Below are positions 12,738 through 12,891 of a DNA stretch of 12,891 bases, one piece after another. Source of the DNA: DASZZY01 sp036260395 (GTDB taxonomy: Bacteria; Actinomycetota; UBA4738; CALAEC01); assembly GCA_036260395.1 (NCBI GenBank), contig DASZZY010000180.1, positions 1 to 12,891 of the forward strand, read 5' to 3'. The translations under genes and the position numbers were made by a program. The notes under the pieces are model-generated. The model ran no database searches. It worked only from the letters and a program-made list of their open reading frames with translations, and had not been told where the DNA came from. Numbering within the stretch: the first letter of the stretch is position 1; every line of letters begins with the position of its first letter.

Positions 12738-12891
12738 CGGTCGTCGTCGGGATGGACCGCCACGCCGGTGTCCCCCAGCATCGTCTCGACCCTCGTGGTG
12801 GCCACGTCGACGTGGCCGGAGCCGTCCGAGAGCGGGTACCGGAACGTGACCAGCTCGCCGTCCACGTCGCGGTGCTCCACCTCGGAGTCCG
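12573..12891 (-). pseudogene. valS: Second, inverted valS fragment from a related sequence
   Basis: Read from the window end on the minus strand, it encodes DSEVEHRDVDG through DFDIAERTGLP. Compared with the plus-strand copy it has six amino-acid changes (Q235H, E239D, Q256E, E262A, V265A and E287D in plus-copy numbering); ten of the 16 base differences are silent. It extends the valS reading by 17 bp beyond the plus copy (ERTGLP), then runs into antisense of the first copy. The mostly silent changes show it comes from a functional gene under selection, such as a related strain's valS, and not from decay. The frame stays open to 12425 only because it reads antisense valS. Confidence 0.85.
12590..12891 (-). 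repeat. Right arm of the valS inverted repeat
   Basis: The reverse complement of this segment is a second version of the valS editing-domain region. It reaches the last base of the window, so the full arm could be longer. Confidence 0.95.

Noticed and set aside
12425..12880. Minus-strand open frame that could be annotated as a separate ValS-like gene.
   Set aside because: Only the part up to about 12573 is ValS-like; the rest is antisense of the plus-strand valS arm, and the frame runs off the window.

Overview
The window is a very GC-rich, tightly packed bacterial segment (roughly 70% G+C by eye). The gene order tig-clpP-clpX followed by valS, a cell-wall protein with an LAETG sorting signal (the motif class used by class E sortases), a YpfJ-type zinc peptidase and GTG starts together suggest an actinobacterium (Actinomycetota), probably not one of the well-studied genera. 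Only one clpP copy is present, unlike the clpP1-clpP2 pair of Streptomyces and Mycobacterium. No intergenic stretch exceeds 300 bases.

Left part (1-4640): the 3' end of an aldehyde dehydrogenase gene; an orphan membrane histidine kinase; a tRNA-Arg(UCU) on the minus strand; a membrane-anchored neutral zinc metallopeptidase; a two-TM protein carrying two related extramembrane domains behind a good promoter; and, convergent to it, a small minus-strand gene for a Thr/Pro/Glu-rich cell-wall stalk protein with an LAETG signal and its own promoter. A divergent tRNA-Gly(UCC)/tRNA-Pro(UGG) pair follows, sharing a 47-bp promoter region.

Middle part (4641-7916): a small multi-TM protein with a basic tail, then a gene for an 895-residue, almost entirely coiled-coil protein that contains a 122-residue tandem duplication and has a perfect inverted repeat just upstream of its start codon. 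I do not recognise a function for it.

Right part (7940-12891): the protein quality-control block. Trigger factor (ribosome-bound folding) has a consensus TATAAT; clpP overlaps its stop (TGATG); clpX follows 36 bp later; a small membrane-protein gene overlaps the clpX 3' end by 50 bp; then valS with an apparently leaderless start. Trigger factor, ClpP and ClpX form a coherent fold-or-degrade module.

The strongest anomaly is the window end. valS is intact for 289 codons (to 12572), then after a 17-bp spacer the sequence turns round into an inverted, about 95% identical copy of the valS region just read (302-bp arms, 12271-12572 and 12590-12891). This most likely is a chimeric junction between two related strains' valS genes at a contig end, although a genuine inverted duplication cannot be excluded from sequence alone. 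I did not find a recognisable new defence or mobile system; the best leads for uncharacterised biology are the coiled-coil protein with its candidate operator, the LAETG stalk protein, and the duplicated-domain membrane protein.
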